Part shown: piece after piece, positions 11,703-21,889 of the stretch
How positions within the stretch are numbered: position 1 is the first letter of the stretch
How the letters are laid out: every line of letters starts with the position of its first letter
NCBI GenBank assembly: GCA_963971305.1
Contig: OZ020311.1
Coordinates: 4,030,001 to 4,094,000, forward strand
DNA: 64,000 nt
Source of the DNA: Arcuatula senhousia
Lineage: Eukaryota > Mollusca > Bivalvia > Mytilida > Mytilidae
Direction: 5' to 3'
Position numbers and translations under genes: made by a program
Notes under the pieces: generated by a model
What the model was told of the DNA's origin: nothing
What the model saw: the letters and a program-made list of their open reading frames with translations, nothing else
Databases searched by the model: none

Positions 11703-12253
11703 TTAAGGTAGATGGGGTGTCTAAAAATTTATCCATAGAATTTTCTTAAATTTTGGCCACAGTTAGCTCTAGAATGGTACTCTAAATTTTGATGAAAAAA
11801 TTACAAGTTCACCAGAGGAATTTTTTTAGAAATGACTGAAAAATGCATGATTTTGGTACTTTTAATATAGGATCAATAGGGAAAATTCAAATTTTCTTCA
11901 TCTAAGAAAATCTACTCCATAGATTTTTCTAAAAAATTGTGACATTTTTTGTTTTGTATTCATTTTTAAATATACTAAATAAAAAATAAAGTTTACCAGC
12001 AAAATTTTTGGAAAAATTGAAAAATGTGCTTTTTCCCTATTATTTCTATACAAATTATCTCCCCTTAAAAAGTACGGGAAAATATTGAAATTCACATAAA
12101 AGGTGAGTTTTATTCAATTTTTTGTTGTAATTATACATTTTGATGTTAACCTAGCCAAAAAAATATCAATTAGAATAGCTAGCATTATAAAATTAAAAGT
12201 TATGATAGATGTGCAAAAAAGGTGCTCAGTGATAGACACCCCATCTACCTTAA
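11703..12253. mobile_element. TIR element flanked by TTAA, second family
   Basis: The termini GGTAGATGGGGTGTCTA (11707-11723) and the complement TAGACACCCCATCTACC (12233-12249) are flanked by TTAA on both sides (11703-11706, 12250-12253). The interior is very AT-rich with internal inverted similarity (ATCCATAGAATTTTCTTAAA versus the complement near 11905-11930). No transposase is visible. The TTAA target again suggests piggyBac-like mobilisation. Confidence 0.82.
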
Positions 12254-12890
12254 TGGAAATTGACCTACATGTAGTCCTTATCATTTGATCAGGTATACAA
12301 TAAAATGTCCCCGATCAAGTTAAAGAATATAAAAGGGTACTTATTCTTAGACTTTATTGTTCGTTTCTCATGAATGATATATGAACTGAACAAACATCAG
12401 CAGATTTAGACATACTTTTTACTCGTACTTTTATAAAAGACATTAACACTGTTTTTTATAGTTCTCTATGTTGGAATTTCTTCTCAGTCGGGTTTTTTTT
12501 TCCAAACAAAATGGATTAATCAAAATGTCTAAGAACTAATTTTGTTTAAAATTTGATAAGATAAACTAAAGGATAATTTCTCTTAATTTTTCAGAATTTC
12601 AGTTTGATTTTGGAAGTCATCTGGACTATACATTTAAATACTGAATAATCGTTTTGCAAACTGACCCCTACTTTTTATGACATTTTCTGATGATTTAGAC
12701 GTTAAAAACTAACGTATAAGATTTCTTGAAAACCTTGATAAAGCCTCGTCGTTTTTTAGGCAAAAAACGGCATTTAAGGATTTCCCGCCAAAATGTTCAC
12801 GTCATATATTTTGAAAACGAGCAAACAGGCCTATATTTGGTGATAGTTGAGTTATTGTCATTTAAATAAATGGACAATTATCTATCATAT
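12254..12890. other. No recognisable feature
   Basis: AT-rich intergenic sequence between two mobile elements. No ORF or repeat is supported. Confidence 0.45.
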
Positions 12891-12970
12891 AAGATGAGTC
12901 TTGAATAGACGAAACGCGCGTCAGGCGTAGCAAAATTTATTGTCTGGAACTTTGTTGTCACTTGTATTTC
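12891..12970 (+). mobile_element. Hammerhead repeat, truncated at the ribozyme core
   Basis: Homology to the other hammerhead repeats begins exactly at GATGAGTC and continues through the GAAAC core and the conserved tail (TTTATTGTCTGGAACTTTG). The upstream stem I strand and the first bases of CUGAUGA are replaced by unrelated sequence (AAGATGAG), so this copy should not self-cleave. Confidence 0.75.
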
Positions 12971-13199
12971 AATCATAAATCATATTTTTTTTATATATAA
13001 AACATTCCAGGAGTGACCATCCTTAAGGCACTTTGTCACATTTTTTTACTGAGCTTAAGTTTAATTTTGTACTAAATGACAAATAATTTGAAAGATTCGT
13101 GTAAGATTAAGATTTGAAGGTACATCAAGTATATCAGTTGATGTGGCAATTCCATATATATATCTGTTGAATTAAGCAGAAAAGATAAATAGAAGGTGA

Positions 13200-14030
13200 A
13201 AGAACATCTAGGACTTTATTTCCTGGCAGTTTGTTTTATACAAAGTGCATTATTACTTCCATTAAATATGCGTTTTAAGCCTTGTAATTATTTTGGCACA
13301 CCAGCCTTTAAAATGTTGCATAACATATCGTCTGGAATGTCTTTACAGTTCCGGTTTCCTGTTTAATGGTACAACCATCAGCACTTTTCTCTCGGGAGTG
13401 TTTTGTCATACAAGCACGCAATAAAAGGCATCAGCAGTCTAAATTGTCTAATTGCACATTTATTTTAATACTACAGTTTTTCAAATGTTGCGTAACATAA
13501 ATAGGGGGAAAATGTCGTATAAATTTTGTTCTGCTTTTTGATTTCAATTTGAAAGGAATCTGTCAGCAACTTTAATGACAGTCTTCTTTTTTTCTTTTTT
13601 TCTGTTTGCAAAGTACACGCGTGGATATGTCAGGTTAAGGAACTTTTTTGTTTGACTTCCAATTTTTGAAAACTAGAGTGAAAAAAATGCCTGTGTTTTA
13701 ACTTACTAAATGATTCTTTTTGTTATCAGCTTGAATATTGGAGTCACAACCGTTATTGTAATAACAACCTTATTGAAATAAAGATTTGATTTTCAAATGA
13801 TTAAAAATGCATTTTTATTCTTACATGAAGGAATTTATTTATAATATTGTCAACGTTGTTAAAATGCTATTTAAGGTGGGACTATAATAGAAGGCCTTAC
13901 TTGTTTAATTCTGGTCAATGATCCAGACATGTTGACACCAATGTCTTCCAAAGTGCTTATTAGTGCTATCATAATTTAAACCTAAAGTTTGAATATGTGT
14001 TGTCCAGAATCTTTTTTTCCAAATCAAATT
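13200..14030 (+). repeat. Duplicated block R, unit 3
   Basis: R-b is well preserved at 13200-13640: AGTTCCGGTTTCCTGTTTAA, GGGAGTGTTTTGTCATACAA, AAATGTTGCGTAACATAAAT and AATCTGTCAGCAACTTTAAT. R-c follows at 13890-14030 (GATCCAGACATGTTGACACC, AGTGCTTATTAG). R-a was not found before this unit. Confidence 0.65.
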
Positions 14031-14049
14031 CAAATGGGATACTATAGAC

Positions 14050-14160
14050 GATAAAGATATGTGGAATAAGTGTACGCGACACAACCAACATTAAAGAAAC
14101 GGCAATTTAAAAAATCATAATGGAAAATAGCCAGCAGTCTTCAACTATGTTACTTTAATA
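14050..14160 (-). repeat. Dispersed repeat D
   Basis: Minus-strand copy with TGTGGAATAAGTGTACGCGA on the plus strand. The flanking part shared with other copies follows (ACGGCAATTTAAAAAATCAT and AGCAGTCTTCAAC). Confidence 0.65.
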
Positions 14161-14374
14161 TATTGTTTTAAATGCGCTGGTTTCTTCTATTTTTTTCTGA
14201 TGTTTTGTCCCGTTTGTTTGTTTGATGTTTTTTTTAGTTTCTTTTCGTTTATTATCGTAGAGGCGACTAAGAGTGTTGAAATTCTCACGTCGGGTTAATG
14301 CTCAGTTCATGTACCCTAGGCGACTGTAAAGGGTGGCAAATATCCACAAGAGTTACCAGGTCATAATACGGAAA

Positions 14375-14567
14375 GGTCAAATAGAATAATATATGTGTTT
14401 CCTGTTTTATGCTTGAAAAGATAGTGTAATAAAGTAATCAGTTATTCGTATGACCTTGCGTTAATGAGGAGTAAATTTCAAGTTGAACTGTTTTTATGTT
14501 AGGGTAGGCATGAAGATACTCGATTGGTAGTAAAACAGGAAACACACATATTTGTTTTTATTTGGCC
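14375..14567. mobile_element. Short inverted-repeat (MITE-like) element
   Basis: Arms of ~35 bp at 14375-14409 and 14531-14567 pair with each other. Each holds TGTTTCCTGTTTTA or its complement, plus outer GGYCAAATA. The central ~120 bp is unique, and no coding capacity is present. Confidence 0.65.
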
Positions 14568-14569
14568 AA

Positions 14570-15280
14570 AGCCTGACAGCTAATTATAGTGGATCAATTT
14601 ATGTGGAAAGTGTCACGCTTCATGCATTTTAAAGATCCCATTTTTGACCGCCAAGCAGTACACAAAATAGTCTCAATATTCAGCCCTTTCCCACATTTCC
14701 TACTATATGATGGTCTGTAAAATCGACTATTCTTTGTTTCTCATCCATATTTCTCATCATCCTAATCCCTTCAAGTTCATCTATTATCCTTTCGTTGTTT
14801 ATTGCTCTTATTAAACCTACAGTGTTGCTATGGCGAAAAAAAATCAACTCATTAACTCACCCACTTACATAATCACTATATATGGCGTACATGGTATATA
14901 AAAATCATTTAAGGTTAAAAATTGCGTGTTTCAAGAAACCAGAACTTGTATTGGGTGTCATTTTTTGTGTGGAATGGTTTTTTAGCGAACAATTCACGCA
15001 CTATAAATTTCATCTTACATATTCAGTGATATTATAATAAACTGATCGTGGGGTGAAAAAGTCAAGGTCAGATATTGTAGATTTTGACCGATACCTAATC
15101 ACCTTAACAATATACTTACCATACTACATTTCTATGCTTAAAATATAAAATAAAATATTAAAATATTTTTTAAAGTAGAGTTTAATTCAAATTCTATCTT
15201 AGTTGGCATGGTTGCTTAGCAATTGATTAAAAGCTACTCCCTAAAAAATATTTCGCAAATTTTGTTTTTAGAATCAAAAT
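14570..15280. other. No recognisable feature
   Basis: Non-coding AT-rich sequence; no repeat recognised. Confidence 0.45.
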
Positions 15281-15282
15281 TA

Positions 15283-15370
15283 GAAAATAATGAGATGCGA
15301 AATAAGTGTACTCGACACCGTGAAAAACCGCAAGCAGCCTTCAACAAAGCCAGTAGACGATACTCGCCGT
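15283..15370 (-). repeat. Dispersed repeat D
   Basis: Copy with GAGATGCGAAATAAGTGTAC, then CGACACCG and CCGCAAGCAGCCTTCAAC. The latter part matches the copies at 14.1 and 20.9 kb. Confidence 0.65.
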
Positions 15371-15539
15371 TCTGCAATCGGCCCAATCTCCAAATAGAAT
15401 GCATATAATTCATTATAATTTTACCATAAAATTCAGGATTTGATATTCTTTTCACTATCAAAAATACTTGAAATAATTTTTCAGTAATTAAACAGTTTTA
15501 CAATCAGATGCACCACTGCAGGTTCTTGCATGTCTTACT

Positions 15540-16190
15540 TACTGTGCAATGTAAACCCCATAGGACGGTGCTAGTGGAGCATCTCCTTTGAGAAAAAGGG
15601 GGTGTTTATTATTCGGAAGGTATAAAGTCGTCACGGTTATCGTATAATTGGGTTGCCAATGTTCCGTCAATGTAACTTTTAAAAATCTGCATCCAAAAAT
15701 GGACATCTTTCACCGGTAACGTAAGATTTGTTGAAGGTTAATTCGGAAGGAAAGATACCTGTAATAAGATTTACAAATTAAGTAGTGTTATATGCAAGAA
15801 TTTCGTCTAAATATCTTAAAGTATTATTAAAAGTTTCGATAAAGTTCTGTTTTTCAGGTCTTGATGTAGTTAGCCATAAATTTTTATTCATAAACTTCAT
15901 AGAAAAGGGTCAGCTTTAGGTGGCGAGGTTCCCATACAATTACCAATGATTTGGCGAAAAATGTTTACAAACGCGTATGTAAATATTATCAAATAAATCA
16001 TTGAGGACAGTAATAGTTTCTGCATCAGTCCAGCTAATGTTACCTTAATGAGTCTCATTACTAAAAATGATTTACTAAATGAGTTTGAAACTCCAGAACA
16101 GATGTAGTCACTCTTAGATTTATCAAAACACCATTTAACCAAATATTCATTTTTCCTTGATAAGATTTTCGGGTCCACCAACAGCAGTTA
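15540..16190 (-). pseudogene. Decayed reverse transcriptase, related to the Penelope-like RTs
   Basis: On the minus strand the frame 15897-16181 ends in FRQIIGNCMGTSPPKADPFL. This is a damaged version of the RT motif IGIPMGT-CAP-ADLFL (motif B region) that is intact at 55.6 kb. Beyond it, a frame-shifted TLRYLDEIL (around 15790-15830) replaces the catalytic YIDD box. A final segment reading PLAPSYGVYIAQ (around 15545-15590) matches SPAYGVYISQ of the other RTs. Divergence is clearly greater than between the 26 kb and 55 kb copies, so it is an older or different lineage. It is not functional. Confidence 0.65.
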
Positions 16191-16610
16191 TCGACCCAGT
16201 TAAGCCTCCCTTTCCCCCCTCTCTCTAAATTATATTAAGACAAATAATCTAAATAAGCTTACTTTTTTAAGTTGTCAAAACAAACGGTATATCATTAATT
16301 ATTGTATGCCACTAGCAGTGCTTAGGACTCTCCGGATTACTACATGTAGTAATAGTTTTGAACTAGAATTCATCGTATTACAGTCTTCATTGCAATGATA
16401 TGTACTCTCGTACATTTAAAATAAAATGAATTTACAGCCAAAACCGTCTGTTGATAATCAAATAAACGTGAATTATGCAACCTATGAGATCATCTTGTTA
16501 TAGGAAATTGAGTAGGGAAGTCGTTATTTGATCAAAGCTTATCACCAAGAAGAGTATCATCTAGTGCTAAGCAGTCTATGTTTTTTTACTACTAGTTCTC
16601 TTTTGAAAGA

Positions 16611-16860
16611 AGCAGAGGTACCGATGGGGCACCCGAATGTCAAAAGTTCGAAAGGACAGAGACAAAACATCAACGAGAACAGGACGAAAACAAAACAGAT
16701 AACACACAAAACATGGAATACTAAACAAATATTTGTGCTCATTGGAGAGATAGATATCTCGTATCTATGTACAAGCAAAGAATGTATTCGTGGAATTTCG
16801 TGAATTACGACAACAATCGGACATCAACATAAAATATTAAGCACTTTTTGAATGACGACA
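16611..16860 (-). mobile_element. Family A copy with internal deletion
   Basis: The 3' end (antisense GAAGCAGAGGTACC, GTCAAAAGTTCGAAA) is followed by a shortened 3' UTR. It then jumps to the RT C-terminus (antisense of SLKKFYG-HxLxxKYEISISPM, about 16735-16815). About 150 bp of the usual 3' UTR is missing. Confidence 0.7.
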
Positions 16861-16989
16861 ACAATCGAAGATCATAAAGAATGCGTCCTAAACGTCAAAT
16901 TGATGCGGACATATGAAATGATCAAAGTTATCAAAGGAAGGATTGTTTGAAACATCATCAATATACATGTAAAGGAAGGCGAGGGTAGA

Positions 16990-17100
16990 GAATAAGCGAT
17001 AAAAGATCAAATGTGGTATAAGTGAGCGCGATAAAACCTATATAAATCCATTTAAAAATCAAGAATGGAAAACAGCAAATCGTTGTTTTTCAGTAGTGAA
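16990..17100 (-). repeat. Dispersed repeat D, diverged
   Basis: TGTGGTATAAGTGAGCGCGA and a following AATGGAAAACAGCAAATC-like stretch align with the other D copies at reduced identity. Confidence 0.5.
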
Positions 17101-17662
17101 TGAAAGAAACCTCGATTTTTGATGATTGCAGTTATAATGTCTCACTTTTAAGTAATATTTGATAATGATAAAAACTTGGAAACACCCTATATAAATATGA
17201 AGAGCATAGAACAAATATACCCTACAAATGCCGAACTAGAAACCAATTTAAGACCAACCTATGTCTGGGGCAGAAAGAACCTAGGGATTCTTCATACCTA
17301 GGCATTTGATATTTGATAATGGACTTTTCTGATTATGGTCCATGGAACTATCACAATGCCATCTGACCTTTATCCGATTTTTAGGTTTTCAGCGACCAGA
17401 AGACTTAGATCTTTTTGGTACTAACTATTTAATAAGACTTTTATGCAAATTGAATTATATAAAAGTATTATATCAAGACATCTGACAAGTAGTATACAAT
17501 CGCTTTAAATTCCGGTCTGAATAACTGTCTTCATATGACCTTGACCATTTTTAAGTCTTTTGGAGGCAAAACCTGATTTCGTAACACTTTCAATGATTTG
17601 CAATGTATACATCTGGTATTTAGTATACACATAGGATACTTGTTTATTAAACTGTTGCCTTT
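17101..17662. other. No recognisable feature
   Basis: Non-coding. A short stretch near 17260-17280 (CCAACCTATGTCTGGGGCAG) resembles the complement of the 'CCCCAGACATAGGTTG' part of the hammerhead repeat, but it is too short to call. Confidence 0.4.
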
Positions 17663-17663
17663 C

Positions 17664-17790
17664 CATGCAAGAAGCAAAGAGGCACAGAAAGGTCAACGAC
17701 AAAACCATCAAACACGTACGAGAACAGGACGAAGAAACAAAAACCATAAAAACCCACAAAATCAATCGAACAGTAATCAAGAACGCCACC
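17664..17790 (-). mobile_element. Family A 3' UTR fragment
   Basis: Starts with the antisense 3' terminus (CAAGAAGCAAAGAGGCAC) and continues through AGGTCAACGACAAAACCATC to TCAATCGAACAGTAATCAAG. There is no RT part, so it is a very short 5'-truncated copy. Confidence 0.65.
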
Positions 17791-17874
17791 CTTAAACGGC
17801 TCTGTTAGCTTCTTTCTTTTCGGGAACTTTTTAGTTTTGTTAGATTTTGCAGGAGCATGAATTACTTTTAAGAA

Positions 17875-18441
17875 GCAAAGGTGTACCAATGGGTAATCAT
17901 TATCATAAAACCGTGAAGACAAAGACAAAACCGGCAGACAAAAAATCATCACAACAAAACAAACCACATAACAACATAACACACACACACATAACAACAA
18001 AACCGCATTCAGCAACGCGAACTCAAGTCGAAACGAGAGTGAACTCAGGTGCTCCGGAAGAGTAAGCAGTTCCTGCTTGCTATAGCACACCCGTCACGTT
18101 GCCAAAGATCGATTAAGTGTTGGTCAAATCCGGAAAGGATGACATTACAAAACTCTATGTCAAACCAACATCTGTGCTCATCTGAGAGATAGAAATCCCG
18201 TATTTGCATACAAGCACATGATGTCGTCCGTAAAATTTCTTGAGTGATGACAACAACCTGGGAGCAACGTACCCCTGTGTTAACAATTTGCTTGTCAGCC
18301 GTGTAGCTCTATCAAGGAAGTCGTTGTACTCCCCAAATGCTCTGGAATAACGAATCAATTGTGATACGTAAACTCCATATGCTGGAGCGGACGGAATGTT
18401 GCTACACAGAAAGGGAAAGTTAACTATTGGAAAGTTGAAGT
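17875..18441 (-). mobile_element. Family A copy with open RT C-terminus
   Basis: The minus-strand frame ending at 18155 keeps an open reading of about 95 codons. It contains NFPIVNFPFLCSNIPSAPAY, then GVYVSQLIRYSRA, TRLTSKLLTQGYVAPRLLSS and LKKFYGRHHVLVCKYGISIS. The stop is followed by a ~280-bp 3' UTR to the family 3' end at 17875. The 5' boundary at ~18441 is an abrupt switch to unrelated sequence. This is one of the least damaged copies. RT function is impossible because fingers and palm are absent. Confidence 0.85.
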
Positions 18442-19544
18442 TTAAGATATGATACCTAGGCATATAACAGTTAGTTCATGAGTACATAAGAAAGTTATGG
18501 TCCTTGCGTCTGTAACATAGTCATGTGGTCTTGACTTTATTTTTTACGACAGGTAAGACATTCTCTTAGTAGCCACACTTATTAGTTGTTTTATATGTTT
18601 TTGTAATGGTACATGTATGCAATTTGCCGTCGCGTTATCTTTGATTTTACTAATTTTGTCTTGATTAAGCGTACCTACGACATTCAAATGCACTATAGGT
18701 ACGTTTTTGCTTTTTTCACATAAAGGTTCATTAAGTGTTATAGTTTGTTAAGCAAATCCCCATATACATGCTCAACAAAGCAACAAATAAATGACATCTT
18801 AGGAAAGAAAATGAACAACTAGAACTCCGTTTCTTAGCAGTGTTATGTAAGAACTTCATTCAAATCATTAACAAAATGACCACTTTGAACCTTATAATTA
18901 TTTTGATACTTCAGCTTGTAAAATGATGCATAACATTTCGTCTGAAATGTTTTTGCAGTTTCGATATCATGTATAAAGGTTCAACTGTCAGCACTTTCCT
19001 TTCGGGTTGTTTTGTCAAAAAAGCACTCAATTAAAAGGATTAGCATTCTAATTGCCTTATTGTACATTCATTATGATACTATAGCTTTTGAAATGTTGCG
19101 TAATGTGAAGAGAGGGAAATGACGTCTAGATTTAATTTTTGGATAATATTTTGAAGGGAAGCTAACAGCGAACTAAATTGAAAGCCTTCTTCAAATGTTT
19201 CTTGTGAGGAAGACCAGTGAAGGTGTCAAAAAAGAACATTTTTGTTTCAAATTCTTACTATTGAAAATTAAATTGAAAATATGGCTGTGTTGTTACATAG
19301 AACCATCTTCTATAAGATTGACGATGATTTTTTTAAGGTGGGACTATAAAAATGGCCATGATTGTTTAATTCTGATAAATGATCCAGTCATCTTGACATT
19401 AATGTCTTACAAAGTGCGAATTTTCTACATAATTTTAATCTAAGATTAAAATTTTGTTGAGAAGTTTTATTAGGTACCAAATGATAAAATATTTTAAATA
19501 GGTTAATGTTTAACTTAAAAGCAAAATATCACATTTCCGGGCTG

Positions 19545-19825
19545 TAATCTGATTTATCATTTAAATTTAAATTATCCGTCTAAATTTCAAAATTGTCTAA
19601 ACCCTACGGTTCTTCCTACCCCAGACATAGGTTGATTATCTTAGTAATAATTTGGGTCCCCAGTTTGGTATTTTTGGTTTTATTGTTCTATGCTCTTCAT
19701 ATTCATAAAATGTTTGGCATTTTCAATATTTTTGGTAGAGCGTCTCTGATGAGTCTTTAATAGACGAAACGCACGTCAGGCGTAGCAAAATTTATTGTCT
19801 GGAACTTTGTTGTCATTTGTATTGT
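19545..19825 (+). mobile_element. Hammerhead repeat copy (single unit)
   Basis: A near-complete monomer. It begins around AAATTATCCGTCTAAATTTC and runs through CTTCCTACCCCAGACATAGG and TGTTTGGCATTTTCAATATT to the ribozyme. It ends after the conserved tail TTTATTGTCTGGAACTTTG and TTGTCATTTGTATT. The sequence matches the 23-kb dimer. Confidence 0.8.
19735..19785 (+). ncRNA. Hammerhead ribozyme, type I, apparently intact
   Basis: The conserved core CUGAUGAG (from 19746), the short stem II (GUC...GAC) and GAAAC are present, and the predicted cleavage follows the C at 19777 (CGUC^AGG). Stem I pairs GCGUCU with AGGCGU, using G-U pairs. Stem III is only ACG/CGU with a 2-nt loop. Such short stem III ribozymes usually work better as dimers, which is known for this ribozyme class. 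Confidence 0.8.
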
Positions 19826-19938
19826 TAACCTATATTTGGTAAATTATTCATGTTCGAAACAATATTATAAGCCTACCTTATTTAACTCGAGTGAATAATC
19901 CAACGGTCTTGACACCAATTTCTTACGGAATGCTTATT

Positions 19939-19978
19939 AGCAAAATTTATTTGTCTGGAACTTTGTTGTAATTATATT
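19939..19978 (+). mobile_element. Hammerhead-repeat tail fragment
   Basis: Only the 3' tail is present: AGCAAAATTTATTTGTCTGG and AACTTTGTTGTAATTATATT. It sits inside an R-c block copy. No ribozyme core is present. Confidence 0.65.
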
Positions 19979-20030
19979 CCTATTTTTAAACTAAAATAAG
20001 CAATTTTTGTCAAGTAAAAAACATATTGAC

Positions 20031-20844
20031 ACAACAATTACACAGATATTTGCAAAAAAAAAAAATAATATGCAACAAGTAAAATTTCAGTCGGCGAGAT
20101 TTCATCGGGTCAATTAAAGGTTTTTTGTGCTTTTAAAATTTTTGTCGAGCAAATGATCATTGGAAACAGGATGGGTTATCACATCCTGAACTTTATGGTT
20201 ATGTTTTTCATAAAGCTTACAAATTTAAAAACAATTCATTGGAAATGCAAAAATGGCTTTAAATTTATTACGCAAAGGATATGATTGAATATTTTGATTA
20301 CATCTTTGAATTTGGTGGTTTTTTGGCAGAACTATTGATACCTTGATACCTACTTTGAAACTGCTAATAATAGCGATCAGGCATATCGGTTGTGTGTGAT
20401 TACACTCCACTAAATCATTATTGTTTGAAATTTTGTGTCGGATTTAAAATCAATATGCATGTTTGATTTTTTTTACATCAGTCGATTAATGGTTCTCAGC
20501 TAACTGTCAGTAACAGCGAGTGTTCTATAGAGAGTTCCTTTACCGTCCTTTAGTTTGTTCTTTTTGTCTTTAGTCTTAGGTTCACTCTGACTAGTGGAAT
20601 TGAACTTTGATCGATTTGATTTTTATTGTGTTTTTAGTTTTTGTGCTTTGTCTAGGAATATTGATAGGAGGAAGTTTGGGCAAAAAAAACTAGTTTAACA
20701 CCGCCACGTTTTATATGTGCCTGTCATAAGCCTGGAATCTGTGACAAAGCTTTTGTTTGTATTTCTTTATGTATGTTTTCTGTTTCTTTGTTTAAGAAAG
20801 GGGTCTATCTGTGACTATGTCAGGACTGGAATTAAATTATATGC
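20031..20844. other. No recognisable feature
   Basis: An A-run at 20056-20068 and AT-rich sequence; no supported gene. Confidence 0.4.
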
Positions 20845-21005
20845 ACTTTTTCACACCATGAGCAAATCGCCGAACCGCGAGCAGCGCCTACAAGCATCGT
20901 TGAAGGCTGCTGTCGATTGTCCATTGTGTTTTTTTCTAAACTGCCGCTTGTTATGTTGGCTATGTCGCGTACACTTATTCTGCATCTCTTTATTTGAATA
21001 TTCCT
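20845..21005 (+). repeat. Dispersed repeat D, long copy
   Basis: Contains GTTGAAGGCTGCTGTCGATT, AAACTGCCGCTTGTTATGTT and TCGCGTACACTTATTCTGCA in order. It is one of the most complete copies of this ~120-160 bp repeat. Confidence 0.65.
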
Positions 21006-21009
21006 TTTA

Positions 21010-21415
21010 GAAATAACCCCAAAGAAACATATAACAATCAAATGACAATCAACAACGTGAATGTAAGTCGAAACAAAAGTGATCTCACGTGCTCAAGGAG
21101 AGTAAGCATTTCCGGCCTTCTTCAACACATCTGTCACGTTGCCAACAATCAATTTGGTGTCGGTCAAATTCGGAAAGGATGACAATACAAACTTTTATGT
21201 CAAACCAACATCTGCGCTCATCTGAAAGATAAAAATCCCGTAATTGTCTACAAACACATGAAGTCTTCCGTAAATTTTCGAGAATGACGACAACAACTGC
21301 GAGGCAACATAACCCTGTGTTGATAATTTGCCAATCAGACGTGATTTTCTGTCAATGAAGTAACAATACTTCCCTGTACAAACCCTGGAATAACGAAACA
21401 GTTATATGACTTGCT
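21010..21415 (-). mobile_element. Family A copy lacking the extreme 3' end
   Basis: Antisense of the 3' UTR (GAAACAAAAGTGATCTCACG, AGAGTAAGCA) and of the RT C-terminus (21200-21400). Several frame-breaking changes occur. The 3' terminal ~150 bp is missing or strongly altered. Confidence 0.65.
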
Positions 21416-21889
21416 GATTGGAGTTTATCGTTTTGGAAGTGTGTATTTTATATTTATGTGCATAATTTTGGCGTGCTGCCCTTGTGTTTTTGCTTACATT
21501 TTGGGGAATTCGAAATTGAATGCTCCATTGGGTCGTAAAAGGTATAATTTAGTGTAAACTTTGGTTAAGTTATACCCTCTAGTGCTCAATTTAACTCATC
21601 AATGACATCTTAGCATAGAAACAGAATGAGTTAGATCATTTCCTAAAAGTGTTTTGTCAAAATAAGTATGCAATTAAAGCGATCAGACTTTCAAATTGTC
21701 TAAATGAACATTTTTAGTGGAGCATTTATTTTGTACATTATCTTTCGAAATGTTGCGTAACACAAGAAAAGGAAATGTCGTGTGGTATTTGTGATTCAAA
21801 GTTTTTAACCAACTGACATGAATAGAAAAGTCTTCCTTTAATTTCTGTGCACGGATAGACCAGTGAAGATAATATCCCAATTAAACATA

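Larger units (their letters stand above)
16390..19480 (+). repeat. Duplicated block R, unit 4 (interrupted by insertions)
   Basis: R-a (16390-16600) has AAACCGTCTGTTGATAATC, GTCGTTATTTGATCAAAGC and ATCTAGTGCTAAGCAGTC. R-b (18720-19240) has TTATAGTTTGTTAAGCAAAT, CAACTGTCAGCACTTTCCTT and AAATGTTGCGTAATGTGAAG. R-c (19330-19480) has AATGATCCAGTCATCTTGAC. The unit is longer than the others because three family A copies and a D repeat lie between R-a and R-b. Confidence 0.65.
19870..21885 (+). repeat. Duplicated block R, unit 5 (fragmented)
   Basis: A second R-c-like piece (19870-20030: GAATAATCCAACGGTCTTGA, AAGCAATTTTTGTCAAG) is followed, after a gap, by R-b (21540-21885: ATGACATCTTAGCATAG, AAATGTTGCGTAACACAAGA, ATAGACCAGTGAAGAT). 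It shares the orientation of all other units. Confidence 0.55.

Noticed and set aside
17647..18090. 147-codon minus-strand ORF, cysteine- and valine-rich
   Set aside because: It is the antisense side of two family A 3' UTR copies. The composition follows from the A/C-rich UTR, not from a protein family.
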